Source: Amycolatopsis thermophila (GTDB taxonomy: Bacteria; Actinomycetota; Actinomycetes; Mycobacteriales; Pseudonocardiaceae). Taken from it: a DNA stretch of 64,000 bases. Of this stretch, positions 25,569-34,125 are shown in pieces. The position numbers were made by a program, and so were the translations under genes. Where the stretch lies: positions 1,674,001 through 1,738,000 of the forward strand of contig NZ_JAUSUT010000001.1 in assembly GCF_030814215.1 (NCBI RefSeq). Direction: 5' to 3'. Each line of letters starts with the position of its first letter. Position 1 is the stretch's first letter. The notes beneath the pieces are model-generated. The model was not told the DNA's origin, did no database searches, and saw nothing but the letters and a program-made list of their open reading frames with translations.

Positions 25569-26809
25569 TGAGCCTCACCGAAGTGCGCGGCCGCCCGCTG
25601 GAGGACGAGCTCCCGCACGGCCCGCGCACCGCGAAGATCCTCGGCGCGATCTGGGCGCTGCTGATCTTCAACACGCTCGCCACCCAGGGGGTGTCGGCGC
25701 TCATCCCGCTGCCGCGCCCCGTCACGCAGGCCCTCACCATGAGCGCGGTCGGTATCGCCTTCGCGCTCGCGCTGATCGTCAACCCGCGCCTGAAGATCCG
25801 CCCCAGCGCGTACCTGATGCTGCTGAGCCTGCTGCTGGTCGCGAGCTTCGCCGGCAGCGTGCGGATGGAGTCCGGCCTCGGCTCGCTGTTCCGGTGCGCC
25901 CGCCTCGCCATGTTCGTCGGGACGTTGTGGTTGATCAGCCCCTGGATGAACGGGTCGATGCGGTTCGTCCGCCAGCACATCCGGGTCCTGACCGCGCTGC
26001 TGGTGACGGTCGCCGTCGGCCTGGTGATCTCCCCCGGGGCGGCGATGCCGGAGCTCAACGAGGGCCGCCTGACCGGCGTGCTGTGGCCGTTGACGCCGAC
26101 CCAGATCGGCCAGTACGCGGCGATCGCCGCGGGCCTGGCGGTGCTGCTGTGGATCAACCGGCTCACCGACGCCCGCAGTGTCGCGCTGGTGGCCGGGCCG
26201 TCCGTGGTCCTGCTGTTGCTGACCCACACCCGCACCGCCACGCTCGGCCTGGTCGTCGGGCTCCTCGTCGCGATGCTGTCGATGTGGCTCACCAACGGCC
26301 GCTCCCGCAAGACGTTCGCGTGGGCCCTCGGGGTGGCCGGCGTCGCGACGGTGCTGCTCGGGCCGCTGCTGCAGACGTGGATCCTACGCGGACAGGACTC
26401 GGAGAACTTCGGCAACCTCACCGGCCGGGCGAAGGTGTGGGACCGGCTGCTGGACGCGCCGCGCACGTGGTTCGAACAGGTCTTCGGCACCGGGCTGTCC
26501 AACAAGTCGTTCGACGGGCTGCCGATCGACAACAGCTGGCTCGCCGTCTACCACGAACAGGGCTACCTCGGCGTGACGATCGTGGCGCTGTTCCTGGTGA
26601 CGCTCGTCCTGGTGGCGATATCCCGCGCGCCGTCGCCGCAGCGGGCGTGCGCGCTGTTCCTCATCACCTACTGCCTCGCGGCCTCCTACACCGAGGCCGG
26701 CCTCGGCGACGCATCGCCGTACCTGCTCCACCTGGCCGTCGCGGCCGGGCTGCTCGCCGCGCCCGGCCGGCGAGCCGGATTGCCCGATCCACAAAGGACC
26801 GTGTCGTGA
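25568..26809 (+). CDS. Wzy-like O-antigen polymerase/ligase
   Basis: A 413-residue integral membrane protein with about ten to twelve hydrophobic segments from residue 23 onward and a larger external loop around residues 300-340. The loop holds RAKVWDRLLDAPRTWFEQVFGTG and the tail NSWLAVYHEQGYLGV, the sequence pattern of the O-antigen ligase/Wzy family (PF04932-like). It would join exported repeat units, or attach the chain to an acceptor. ATG 25568 overlaps the previous TGA by one base. It stands beside the two Wzz-like genes and the flippase of the same locus, which together complete a Wzx/Wzy-type pathway. Confidence 0.88.
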   Translation: MSLTEVRGRPLEDELPHGPRTAKILGAIWALLIFNTLATQGVSALIPLPRPVTQALTMSAVGIAFALALIVNPRLKIRPSAYLMLLSLLLVASFAGSVRMESGLGSLFRCARLAMFVGTLWLISPWMNGSMRFVRQHIRVLTALLVTVAVGLVISPGAAMPELNEGRLTGVLWPLTPTQIGQYAAIAAGLAVLLWINRLTDARSVALVAGPSVVLLLLTHTRTATLGLVVGLLVAMLSMWLTNGRSRKTFAWALGVAGVATVLLGPLLQTWILRGQDSENFGNLTGRAKVWDRLLDAPRTWFEQVFGTGLSNKSFDGLPIDNSWLAVYHEQGYLGVTIVALFLVTLVLVAISRAPSPQRACALFLITYCLAASYTEAGLGDASPYLLHLAVAAGLLAAPGRRAGLPDPQRTVS

Positions 26810-26880
26810 CCCGTGCGGGCGTAACACACCCCGCGGTCGCCGCGACCTCCAAGCAACCGGAAGAGGTGGTCGAACCGTGA
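26806..26880 (+). CDS. 24-residue translationally coupled mini-ORF
   Basis: GTG 26806 overlaps the stop of the Wzy-like gene and its own TGA (26878-26880) overlaps the GTG of the next gene. AAAGGA lies eight bases before its start. The peptide VTRAGVTHPAVAATSKQPEE (continuing VVEP) has no known motif. It may be a real small protein or only a coupling device that carries ribosomes to the next gene. Confidence 0.4.
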   Translation: MTRAGVTHPAVAATSKQPEEVVEP

Positions 26881-28067
26881 GCCAGCCAGGCATTCTGCTC
26901 GATCGCGACGGCACGATCATCGTCGACAGCGGCTACGTCGGCTCCGTCGACCGGGTCGAGTTCATCGACGGGTCCATCGCGGCGATCGCCGCGCTCAACC
27001 GCGCCGGCATCCCGGTCGCCGTCGTGACCAACCAGGCGGGTGTCGCGCGCGGCTACTACGGCATCGCCGACGTGGAACAGGTCCACAAACACATGATCGC
27101 CGAGCTCGCCCGGCACGGCGCCCACGTCGACCTGTGGCTGTTCTGCCCCTACCACCCGGACGGCATCGTGGAGGCCTTCGCGCGCCGCAGCGCCGACCGC
27201 AAACCGGGGCCCGGCATGGCACTGGCCGCCGCGGAGGCGCTCGACCTGGACCTGGGCAAGTCCTGGGTGGTCGGCGACAGCCCGTCCGACGTCGGCCTGG
27301 CCCGCGCCATCGGCGCGCGGCCGCTGCACGTCGGCCCGCCCGGCTCCGCCGTCGACAACGTCGACACCTTCCCCGACCTCGCCGCCGCGGTGCGGTTCAT
27401 CCTCGGCGGCGGCGAGCTGCCCGCCACGCCGCGGGACGAGCGGCCGGTCAAGTTCCCGGCGGCCCGGTTCCACCGCGCCGACTCCTACGGCGGCGCCTAC
27501 GTCAACGAGCTGTCCCGCGCCTTCGCCACCGTCGACCTCGAGCAGGTCAGCCGCGCGGCGAAGATGCTCGGCGACGCGCACGACCGCGACGCGGCCCTGT
27601 TCGCCTGCGGCAACGGCGGATCGGCGTCGATCGCCAACCACCTGCAGTGCGACCACGTGAAGGGCGTCCGCAACAGCACCGGCATCACCGCGCGCGTGCA
27701 GAGCCTGAGCACCAACGTGGAGCTGTTCAGCGCGATCGCCAACGACCTCGGCTACGAGCACGTCTTCGAATACCAGCTGCAGTCCCAGGCGCGGCCCGGC
27801 GACGTGCTCATCGCCATCTCGTCCTCGGGCCGCTCGCCGAACATCGTGCGGGCACTGGACTGGGCGGCGGCGCACGGGATGCACACGATCGCGCTCACCG
27901 GCTTCGAAGGCGGCCCGGCGCGGCGGCGTGCCCACGTCTCCATCCACGTCGACTCCGCCAACTACGGCGTCGTCGAAGACGCCCACCAGGCGTGCATGCA
28001 CCTGCTGGCCCAGTACGTCCGACAGTCGAGGATGACCCCAGATGCCGTTGCCTCCCAGACCTTCTGA
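26877..28067 (+). CDS. GmhB-GmhA fusion: heptose-bisphosphate phosphatase plus sedoheptulose-7-phosphate isomerase
   Basis: A 396-residue two-domain protein. Residues ~1-180 are a HAD phosphatase of the GmhB type: LLDRDGTI with the DxD pair, VTNQAGVARGYY, CPYHPDG with a metal-binding Cys/His cluster, RKPGPGM and VVGDSPSDVGLA. Residues ~195-396 are a SIS isomerase domain of the GmhA type: LFACGNGGSASIANHLQCDHVKG and ISSSGRSPNIVRAL. GmhA converts sedoheptulose-7-phosphate to D-glycero-D-manno-heptose-7-phosphate, and GmhB later removes the C7 phosphate of the bisphosphate. The two steps are separated by the kinase step, which is encoded 2.9 kb downstream. GTG 26877 overlaps the mini-ORF stop. 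Confidence 0.9.
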   Translation: MSQPGILLDRDGTIIVDSGYVGSVDRVEFIDGSIAAIAALNRAGIPVAVVTNQAGVARGYYGIADVEQVHKHMIAELARHGAHVDLWLFCPYHPDGIVEAFARRSADRKPGPGMALAAAEALDLDLGKSWVVGDSPSDVGLARAIGARPLHVGPPGSAVDNVDTFPDLAAAVRFILGGGELPATPRDERPVKFPAARFHRADSYGGAYVNELSRAFATVDLEQVSRAAKMLGDAHDRDAALFACGNGGSASIANHLQCDHVKGVRNSTGITARVQSLSTNVELFSAIANDLGYEHVFEYQLQSQARPGDVLIAISSSGRSPNIVRALDWAAAHGMHTIALTGFEGGPARRRAHVSIHVDSANYGVVEDAHQACMHLLAQYVRQSRMTPDAVASQTF

Positions 28068-29205
28068 CCGCATGCGCGTCGCGATCAACCTGCTCACCGA
28101 CGACCCGGTCAACCCCTCGGGTGCGCACTGGTTCTGGACCCGCGTGATCCCCGAGATGGCCAAGCGGCTCACCGACGGCGAGTCGTTCCACCTGATGGTG
28201 AGCCCGAAATCGCGGCCGACGCACAGCGGGTACGGGCGCAACGTCGACTACATCACCTACCCGTGGTCGAACGAGAAGCGCAACATGCGCACCCTGTCCG
28301 AACACGTGTACTCGCCGGTGCGGCTGCCACTGGGCCGGATCGACGTGCTGAACACGCTGATGGCGCCGATCGTCAAGTCCGCGCCGAAGCTCGTGGTGCA
28401 CATCAAGACGCTGCACGCGTACACCACACCGCACGCGATCTCGCCGCCGGCGCGGCTGTACCGGCAGCTGAGCTACCCGCGCACGGCACGGGTGGCCGAC
28501 GCGATCATCCTCAACTCGCGCAGCCTGGTCGACGAGGTGCAGCAGTACCTGAAGGTGGACCCGGCGAAGATCCGGCTCATCCCGGAGGCGGTCGACCACG
28601 ACCTGTTCCACCCGGGTGACCGGGACGAGGCGTTCTCCTACGTTTCCCGGCGCTACGGGGTGCGGGAGAACTTCGTGCTGTTCGTGTCCTCGCTGTGGCC
28701 GTACAAGAACTGCGAGGGCCTGATCCGCGCCTTCGCCGCGGCGAAGGCGGAGCTGGGCGGGCGGCAGCTGGTCGTCGTCGGGCCCGGGCGGGACACCGGG
28801 TACATCGGTTCGCTGGAGTCGCTGGCGGCCGGGCTCGGCGTGGCGGACGACATCGTGTGGGTGGGCGGGGTGCCGCTGGAGGAGACCGTGCACTTCTACC
28901 GCGCGGCGGACGTGTTCGTGTACCCCTCGCACAACGAGACGTTCGGCCTGCCGATCCTGGAGGCGATGGCGTCGGCGTGCCCGGTGGTCACCTCGAACGT
29001 CACCGCGATGCCGGAAACCGCGGGCGGGGCGGCGCTGCTGGCCGATCCGGCGGACTCCGACTCGATCGCCGACCAGATCGTCAAGGCGTGCGGCCCGGAG
29101 GGTGAGCGGCTGCGCATCCGCGGGCCGGAGCGCGCGGGCGAGTTCACCTGGGCGGCGACCGCGCAGCGCACCCTCGACGTGTACCGGGAGGTGCACGCGC
29201 GATGA
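28042..29205 (+). CDS. GT4-family glycosyltransferase (second)
   Basis: A 387-residue GT-B glycosyltransferase. ATG 28042 has GAGGAT upstream and overlaps the preceding gene by 26 bp; an internal ATG at 28072 (MRVAINLLTDDPVN) is an alternative. C-domain motifs are clear: VLFVSSLWPYKNCEGLIRAFA, VVVGPGRDTGY, VWVGGVPLEETVHFYRAADVFVYPSHNETFGLPILEAMASACPVVTS, with the EX7E-type acidic residues of GT4 retaining enzymes. Its place between heptose-precursor genes suggests that it may transfer heptose, but donor specificity cannot be read from sequence. The stop overlaps the following epimerase start by 4 nt. Confidence 0.92.
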   Translation: MPLPPRPSDRMRVAINLLTDDPVNPSGAHWFWTRVIPEMAKRLTDGESFHLMVSPKSRPTHSGYGRNVDYITYPWSNEKRNMRTLSEHVYSPVRLPLGRIDVLNTLMAPIVKSAPKLVVHIKTLHAYTTPHAISPPARLYRQLSYPRTARVADAIILNSRSLVDEVQQYLKVDPAKIRLIPEAVDHDLFHPGDRDEAFSYVSRRYGVRENFVLFVSSLWPYKNCEGLIRAFAAAKAELGGRQLVVVGPGRDTGYIGSLESLAAGLGVADDIVWVGGVPLEETVHFYRAADVFVYPSHNETFGLPILEAMASACPVVTSNVTAMPETAGGAALLADPADSDSIADQIVKACGPEGERLRIRGPERAGEFTWAATAQRTLDVYREVHAR

Positions 29206-30311
29206 GGATCCTCGTCACCGGCGGCGCCGGGTTCATCGGCTCGCACACCTGCGACCGGCTGGTCGCGCTCGGGCACGAGGTGACCGTGCTCGACGTGCTC
29301 GCCGCTCCGGTGCACCGCGGCACACCGGAGCACCTCACGCCCGGCGCCGAGTTCTACGAGGGCGACGTCCGCAACCCCGACCTGGTGCGCAACCTGCTGC
29401 GCCGCACCGACGCGGTCTACCACTTCGCCGCCTACCAGGACTACCTGCCGGACTTCGCGAAGTTCACCGACGTCAACGTCACCTCCACGGCGATGATCTA
29501 CGAGATCGTCGTGGCGGAGAAGCTCGACCTGGCGCGGATCGTCGTGGCGTCCTCGCAGGCGGCGATGGGCGAGGGCCTCTACTCCTGCCCCGAGCACGGC
29601 GAGCAGACACCGGACATGCGACCGGAATCGCAGCTCGAGGCGGCGCGGTGGGACCTCGGCTGCCCGGTGTGCGGCGGGCCGGTCGACGTGCTGCCGACCC
29701 CGGAGCGGATCGCCAACCCGCAGAACGCCTACGGCATGTCCAAGCACGGCGAAGAGGTCGTGGCGATCAACCTCGGCCGCCGCTACGGGATCCCGACGGT
29801 CGCCCTGCGCTACAGCATCGTGCAGGGGCCGCGGCAGTCGGTGTTCAACGCCTACTCCGGCGCCTGCCGCATCTTCAACCTGCACTACCTGCTCGGCGGC
29901 GCGCCGACCCTGTACGAAGACGGGCAGGCGATCCGCGACTACGTCAACATCCACGACGTCGTCGACGCGAACGTGCTGGTCCTCGACGACGACCGCGCGG
30001 CGGGCCGGGTGTTCAACGTCGGTGGCGGAACCGGGTACACCACCCAGGAGTTCGCCGAGATCGTGCGGCGGCAGTACGGGTCGGACCGGCCGGGCCGGAT
30101 CAGCGGCGAATACCGCTTCGGCGACACCCGGCACATCACCTCCGACATCGACGCGCTCAAACAGCTCGGCTGGTCGCCGTCGCGGACCCCGGCGGACTCG
30201 GTCGCCGAGTACGCGGAGTGGCTGCGCGGCATGCCCGGCCTCGACGAGGTCCTGGCCGAGGCCGACGCGAAGATGCGCTCGCTCGGCGTGGTGCGCAGGG
30301 CGGGGACGTGA
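29202..30311 (+). CDS. NAD-dependent nucleotide-sugar epimerase with Cys-rich insertion
   Basis: A 369-residue extended short-chain dehydrogenase. GGAGFIGSH at residues 7-15 binds NAD and YGMSK is the catalytic Tyr-Lys pair. Between the catalytic serine region (VVASSQAAMGEG) and the Tyr there is an insertion carrying YSCPEHGE and, about 36 residues on, GCPVCGGP, a probable zinc knuckle. I know this pattern from the dTDP-L-rhamnose 4-epimerase group of epimerases. Given the heptose genes on both sides, a GDP-heptose or a dTDP-sugar could be the substrate. ATG 29202 overlaps the GT4 stop. Confidence 0.87.
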   Translation: MRILVTGGAGFIGSHTCDRLVALGHEVTVLDVLAAPVHRGTPEHLTPGAEFYEGDVRNPDLVRNLLRRTDAVYHFAAYQDYLPDFAKFTDVNVTSTAMIYEIVVAEKLDLARIVVASSQAAMGEGLYSCPEHGEQTPDMRPESQLEAARWDLGCPVCGGPVDVLPTPERIANPQNAYGMSKHGEEVVAINLGRRYGIPTVALRYSIVQGPRQSVFNAYSGACRIFNLHYLLGGAPTLYEDGQAIRDYVNIHDVVDANVLVLDDDRAAGRVFNVGGGTGYTTQEFAEIVRRQYGSDRPGRISGEYRFGDTRHITSDIDALKQLGWSPSRTPADSVAEYAEWLRGMPGLDEVLAEADAKMRSLGVVRRAGT

Positions 30312-31006
30312 AGGCGTTCCTGCTCGCGGCCGGCCTGGGGACGCGCTTGCGGCCCCTGACCGACCACACGCCCAAGTGCCTGGTCGAGATCGGCGGCCGC
30401 CCGGTGCTGGACATCTGGCTCGACGCGCTCGAGGCCGCCGGCGTCGACGAGGTGCTGGTCAACCTGCACCACCTGGCCCCGCTGGTGCGGGCGCACCTGG
30501 CGGAGCGACGAGGTGGTCCGGTCGTGCGCACGAGCGAGGAGCGGGAACTGCTCGGCAGCGCCGGCACCCTGTGGGCCAACCGCGCGTTCGTCGACGGCGA
30601 GGCGGAGTTCCTGGCCCTCAACGCCGACAACCTCACCGACTTCGACCTGCGCGTGCTGATCGACGCGCACCGCTCGGGCGGGGCCATCGCGACGCTGTCG
30701 GTGTTCCACGCGCCCGATCCGCGGCGGTGCGGGATCCTCACCGTCGACGACGGGCTCGTCACGGGCTTCACCGAAAAACCCGCGGAGCCGCCGGGCGACC
30801 TGGCCAACGCCGGGATGTACGCGTTCTCCCCGGCGGTGCTCGACCTCATCGGGCCGCCGCCCCGGGACATCGGCTACGACCTGCTGCCCAAGCTCGTCGG
30901 CCACGCCCGCGCGGTGTCCCTCGGCGACTCCTGGTTCCTCGACATCGGCACCCCCGCGGCACTGGCGCAGGCGCGGGACGAATGGCAAGGCGGGCGAGCA
31001 TCGTGA
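30308..31006 (+). CDS. sugar-1-phosphate nucleotidyltransferase (HddC-like)
   Basis: A 232-residue nucleotidyltransferase from GTG 30308, overlapping the upstream stop by 4 nt. VKAFLLAAGLGTRLRPLTDHTPKCLVEIGG is the signature loop, LNADNLTDFDLR carries the metal-binding Asp, and GFTEKPAEPPGDLANAGMYAF the sugar site. The short length without a C-terminal hexapeptide repeat matches HddC and WcbM-type D-glycero-alpha-D-manno-heptose 1-phosphate guanylyltransferases and small mannose-1-phosphate enzymes. The kinase, phosphatase and isomerase beside it make the heptose role most likely. GTP as the nucleotide is inferred. Confidence 0.84.
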   Translation: MKAFLLAAGLGTRLRPLTDHTPKCLVEIGGRPVLDIWLDALEAAGVDEVLVNLHHLAPLVRAHLAERRGGPVVRTSEERELLGSAGTLWANRAFVDGEAEFLALNADNLTDFDLRVLIDAHRSGGAIATLSVFHAPDPRRCGILTVDDGLVTGFTEKPAEPPGDLANAGMYAFSPAVLDLIGPPPRDIGYDLLPKLVGHARAVSLGDSWFLDIGTPAALAQARDEWQGGRAS

Positions 31007-31992
31007 TCATCACCCAGACCCCGCTGCGGATCGGCCTCGTCGGTGGCGGCACCGATCTGCCCAGCTACTACCGGGGGCACGGTGGCCGGGTCCTCAACGC
31101 GACCATCGACAAGTACGTCTACGTCGTGGTGAAGCAGCGCTTCGACGACGAGATCTACGTGAACTACTCGCGCAAGGAGATCGTCTCCCGGGTCGAGGAC
31201 CTGGAGCACGAGCTGGTGCGCGAGGCCATGCACATGACCGGGGTGCGCCGCGGCGTGGAGATCACCACGCTCGCCGACATCCCGTCCGCGGGGTCCGGGC
31301 TGGGCTCCTCGTCCTCGGTGACCGTCGGTTTGCTGCACGCCCTGTTCGCCTACCAGGGCAAGCAGGTCAGCGCCGAGGAGCTGGCCGAGCGGGCGTGCGC
31401 CATCGAGATCGACCGGTGCCGCAAGCCGATCGGCAAGCAGGACCAGTACGCGGCGGCGTTCGGCGGGTTGTGCGACCTGCGGTTCGGCCCCGGCGACGCG
31501 GTCGGGGTCGAGCAGATCGAGATGCCCCGCGAGGAGTGGCGCAAGCTGCAGGACGAGCTGATGCTGTTCTTCACCGGCATCACCCGCAGCGCCGACACGA
31601 TCCTCGGTGAGCAGAACGCCAACGTCGGCGACCGGTTGCCGCAGCTCAACCAGCTGCGAGACCTGGCGGGCGAGGCGGCGGACGGGCTGCGCGGCGGTGA
31701 CCTGTCCGCGCTGGGCACCGCGCTGCGCAAGAGCTGGGAAGCCAAGCGCTCGCTGGCGTCCGGCGTGTCGAACCGGCAGATCGACGAGGCCGTCGAGGTG
31801 GCACTCGCGGCGGGCGCGTCCGGAGCGAAGGTGACCGGCGCCGGCGGCGGCGGGTTCCTGCTGGTCACCTGCCCGCTGGAGCACCAGCGCGAGGTGCGCG
31901 AGCGGCTGTCGTCGATGAAGGAACTGCCGATCAAACTGGAGCGGCTGGGCTCGCGCGTCATCTTCAACGTGCACCACGACATCTGGAGCTGA
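31003..31992 (+). CDS. GHMP kinase, D-glycero-D-manno-heptose 7-phosphate kinase (HddA-like)
   Basis: A 329-residue GHMP-superfamily kinase starting at GTG 31003 in a 4-nt overlap. The N-terminus TPLRIGLVGGGTDLPSYY is the opening typical of HddA and related sugar kinases. IPSAGSGLGSSSSVTVGLLHAL is the ATP-binding glycine/serine loop, and KVTGAGGGGFLLV is GHMP motif 3. HddA phosphorylates C1 of D-glycero-D-manno-heptose 7-phosphate, giving the bisphosphate used by GmhB. With the fused GmhB-GmhA and the nucleotidyltransferase the four catalytic steps to GDP-heptose are all present within 5 kb. Confidence 0.88.
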   Translation: MIITQTPLRIGLVGGGTDLPSYYRGHGGRVLNATIDKYVYVVVKQRFDDEIYVNYSRKEIVSRVEDLEHELVREAMHMTGVRRGVEITTLADIPSAGSGLGSSSSVTVGLLHALFAYQGKQVSAEELAERACAIEIDRCRKPIGKQDQYAAAFGGLCDLRFGPGDAVGVEQIEMPREEWRKLQDELMLFFTGITRSADTILGEQNANVGDRLPQLNQLRDLAGEAADGLRGGDLSALGTALRKSWEAKRSLASGVSNRQIDEAVEVALAAGASGAKVTGAGGGGFLLVTCPLEHQREVRERLSSMKELPIKLERLGSRVIFNVHHDIWS

Positions 31993-32071
31993 CCAGAGCC
32001 ACACCGCACCGAGCACGCCCACACTGCCCAGCTGCCCGGAAAACGCGCCGTTCCCGCCGCCGAGGTTCACA

Positions 32072-32794
32072 ATGGGGTGCCGCGGGGGGAAACGATCCAC
32101 GCGCCCCCGGCGACTTCCCCACGTGGAGCCGACGAACCCGTGGACACGACACCCGGCGATCCCGCCGGCGGTGCGGACGTCGCTGACGCTGGTGGCCATC
32201 GCCGGCGCCGTCGTGGCGGTCGTGCTCGGTGTGGTCTTCGTCGGTGACACCGTCGGCACGGCGCTCGACCGGGGCGTGTACGACGCGCTCAAGGGCAGCG
32301 TGCCCGAGCCGTCGGTCGGGTTCGACGTCTCGTGGGTGATCGGCACCGCGGGTGATCCGGCGTGGGCCGCCGGGCTCGTGGTGATCCTCGCGGCGGTGTG
32401 CTTCGCCGCGGGACGCAGGCGGCTGGCCCTGCTCGCCGTCGCCGGGCCCGTCGCGACCGGGCTGGTCACGACGGTGGTGAAACCGCTGGTGGACCGCACG
32501 ATCAACGGCGACCACCTGTCCTACCCCAGCGGGCACACGGCGTTGCTGACGTCGCTCGGGATCGTCGTCGGCCTGCTGCTCACCGACCGGTTCCGGCTCG
32601 GCCGCGCCGCCGGACCGGGACTCGTGCTCGGGCTGGCGCTGCTGTGCGCCGCGGCGATGTCGTGGTCGCAGACGTCGTCGCGCGTCCACTACCTGACCGA
32701 CACCCTGGGCGGGTTCTGCAGCGCGCTCGCGCTGGTCACCGCGGCCGGCCTGATCATCGACCGAGTAGCCGATCGGGTGAAGGTCAACGGGTAA
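32072..32794 (+). CDS. PAP2-family membrane phosphatase 1
   Basis: A 240-residue membrane protein with about five or six hydrophobic segments. The PAP2 motifs are present: KPLVDRTIN (first), YPSGHTALLTS (second, PSGH) and SSRVHYLTDTLGGFC (third, S-R-x-x-H). ATG 32072 has CGAGG six bases upstream; GTG 32123 is an internal alternative. Members act on lipid phosphates such as undecaprenyl diphosphate or phosphatidylglycerol phosphate at the outer leaflet. In this locus recycling of the undecaprenyl carrier released by polymerisation is the likely job. The gene is 80 bp after the kinase gene, so it may have its own promoter. Confidence 0.9.
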   Translation: MGCRGGKRSTRPRRLPHVEPTNPWTRHPAIPPAVRTSLTLVAIAGAVVAVVLGVVFVGDTVGTALDRGVYDALKGSVPEPSVGFDVSWVIGTAGDPAWAAGLVVILAAVCFAAGRRRLALLAVAGPVATGLVTTVVKPLVDRTINGDHLSYPSGHTALLTSLGIVVGLLLTDRFRLGRAAGPGLVLGLALLCAAAMSWSQTSSRVHYLTDTLGGFCSALALVTAAGLIIDRVADRVKVNG

Positions 32795-32871
32795 CGATGC
32801 TTCCCACCGGGGCGACTGCCCTTGTGGCGAGCTGTGCAGCCGTGGCTCGTGGGGGATGAGCGGAGGTCCAC

Positions 32872-33999
32872 ATGGGACACAGGTTGTGCGCGGAGAGCGA
32901 GTACCCGGCGGCGTTGCTCGCCGTCGCGGCGTACCGGTTGCCGGGGAGCGACCGGGCGTTCCCCGCCGGGCCGTTGCCGTCCGAGGAGTGGGCGGCGCTG
33001 CTGGAGGCGGCGCGCGAGCACCGGATGACGGGTCTGCTGACGGCGGCGATCGGTGCGGGCGCGTTCCCCGCGACGTGCGGGCAGGCGCGCGAGGTGACGT
33101 CGGCGCACGCGAAGAACCAGATGCGGGTGCTGGCCCTGGAGGGTGAGCTGCTGCGGATCCTCGGGCTGCTGGAGGGCGCGGGTATCGAGTCGCGGGTGCT
33201 CAAGGGCACGGCAGCGGCGCACCTCGACTACCCCGATCCGGCGCTGCGGTCGGTCAACGGCCTGGACGTGCTGGTGCGGGCGGACGACATCGCGCGGTCC
33301 GTCGCGGTGCTGGGGACGGCGGGTTTCGAGCGGACGCCGGCCGAGCCGCGGCCGGGGTTCGACCGGCGGTTCGACAAGGGCATGACGTTGCGGCCGCCGG
33401 CCGGGTACGAGCTGGACCTGCACCGGACGTTCGTGCCGGGGCCGTGGGGCCGGATGGTCGACCTCGACGCGGTCTGGGACGCGGGCGAAGAGTTCACCGT
33501 CGCGGGGCGGGCGGTGCGGGCGTTGTCGCGGCCGAACCGGTTCCTGCACGCCTGCTACCACGCGGCGCTCGGGAACTGGCCGTTGCGGCTGGGGTCGTTG
33601 CGGGACGTGGCGGAGATGCTGCGCGTGCTGGACCACGCGCCGGCGGAGGTGCTGCGGACGGCCGCGGCGTGGGGTGCGGAGGCCGTGGTCGCCGCGGCGG
33701 TGGCCGACGCGGTGCGGTTGCTCGGCATCAAGGTGCCCGGGGAGCTGGCCCGCTGGGCGGTCGCGTACGTGCCCAGCGCGCGCGAGGAATCCTGGCTGGG
33801 GCTGCACGCGCAGCCGGACAAGACGTTCGCCGCGCAGGCCCTGGCGACGCTGCGGATGCTCCCCTGGAGGGACAAACCGGCCTACCTGAGAGCCCTCGCC
33901 TTCCCCGACGCGCACCACACGGAGGCCCGCCACCACTCCCCCCTGAGCCGATTCACCTACGCCCTGCGCGAGGCGCGGGGAGGTGCGCCGGTGAAGTAG
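32872..33999 (+). CDS. NTP_transf_5-type putative nucleotidyltransferase
   Basis: A 375-residue protein from ATG 32872, five bases after GGAGG. Residues ~100-200 match the uncharacterised nucleotidyltransferase family PF14907: LLEGAGIESRVLKGTAAAHLDYPDPALRSVNGLDVLV, then YELDLHRTFVPGPWG and an SRPNRFLHACYHAALGNW segment. In typical members the motif reads R-x-x-(N/G)-D-(L/I)-D-x-(L/F); here it is NGLD, so one of the two usual acidic residues is replaced by Gly. This family recurs in polysaccharide and antibiotic sugar loci without assigned function. It sits between two PAP2 genes. Confidence 0.78.
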   Translation: MGHRLCAESEYPAALLAVAAYRLPGSDRAFPAGPLPSEEWAALLEAAREHRMTGLLTAAIGAGAFPATCGQAREVTSAHAKNQMRVLALEGELLRILGLLEGAGIESRVLKGTAAAHLDYPDPALRSVNGLDVLVRADDIARSVAVLGTAGFERTPAEPRPGFDRRFDKGMTLRPPAGYELDLHRTFVPGPWGRMVDLDAVWDAGEEFTVAGRAVRALSRPNRFLHACYHAALGNWPLRLGSLRDVAEMLRVLDHAPAEVLRTAAAWGAEAVVAAAVADAVRLLGIKVPGELARWAVAYVPSAREESWLGLHAQPDKTFAAQALATLRMLPWRDKPAYLRALAFPDAHHTEARHHSPLSRFTYALREARGGAPVK

Positions 34000-34125
34000 T
34001 ACGCGACCCGCGGGTCGCGGGGTTCGCGGTTCCGGGGACCGCGCGGCGGACCGAGCACCTCCTCGCGGCGGACCGCAGCGGAACAGCCGGCGAAACGAAC
34101 CTCGTGCGGCGACCGACTCCCCCAG

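Noticed and set aside
29202-30311. Naming the epimerase as a heptose-specific enzyme
   Set aside because: The Cys-rich insertion matches the dTDP-L-rhamnose 4-epimerase-type group better, so the substrate is left open.
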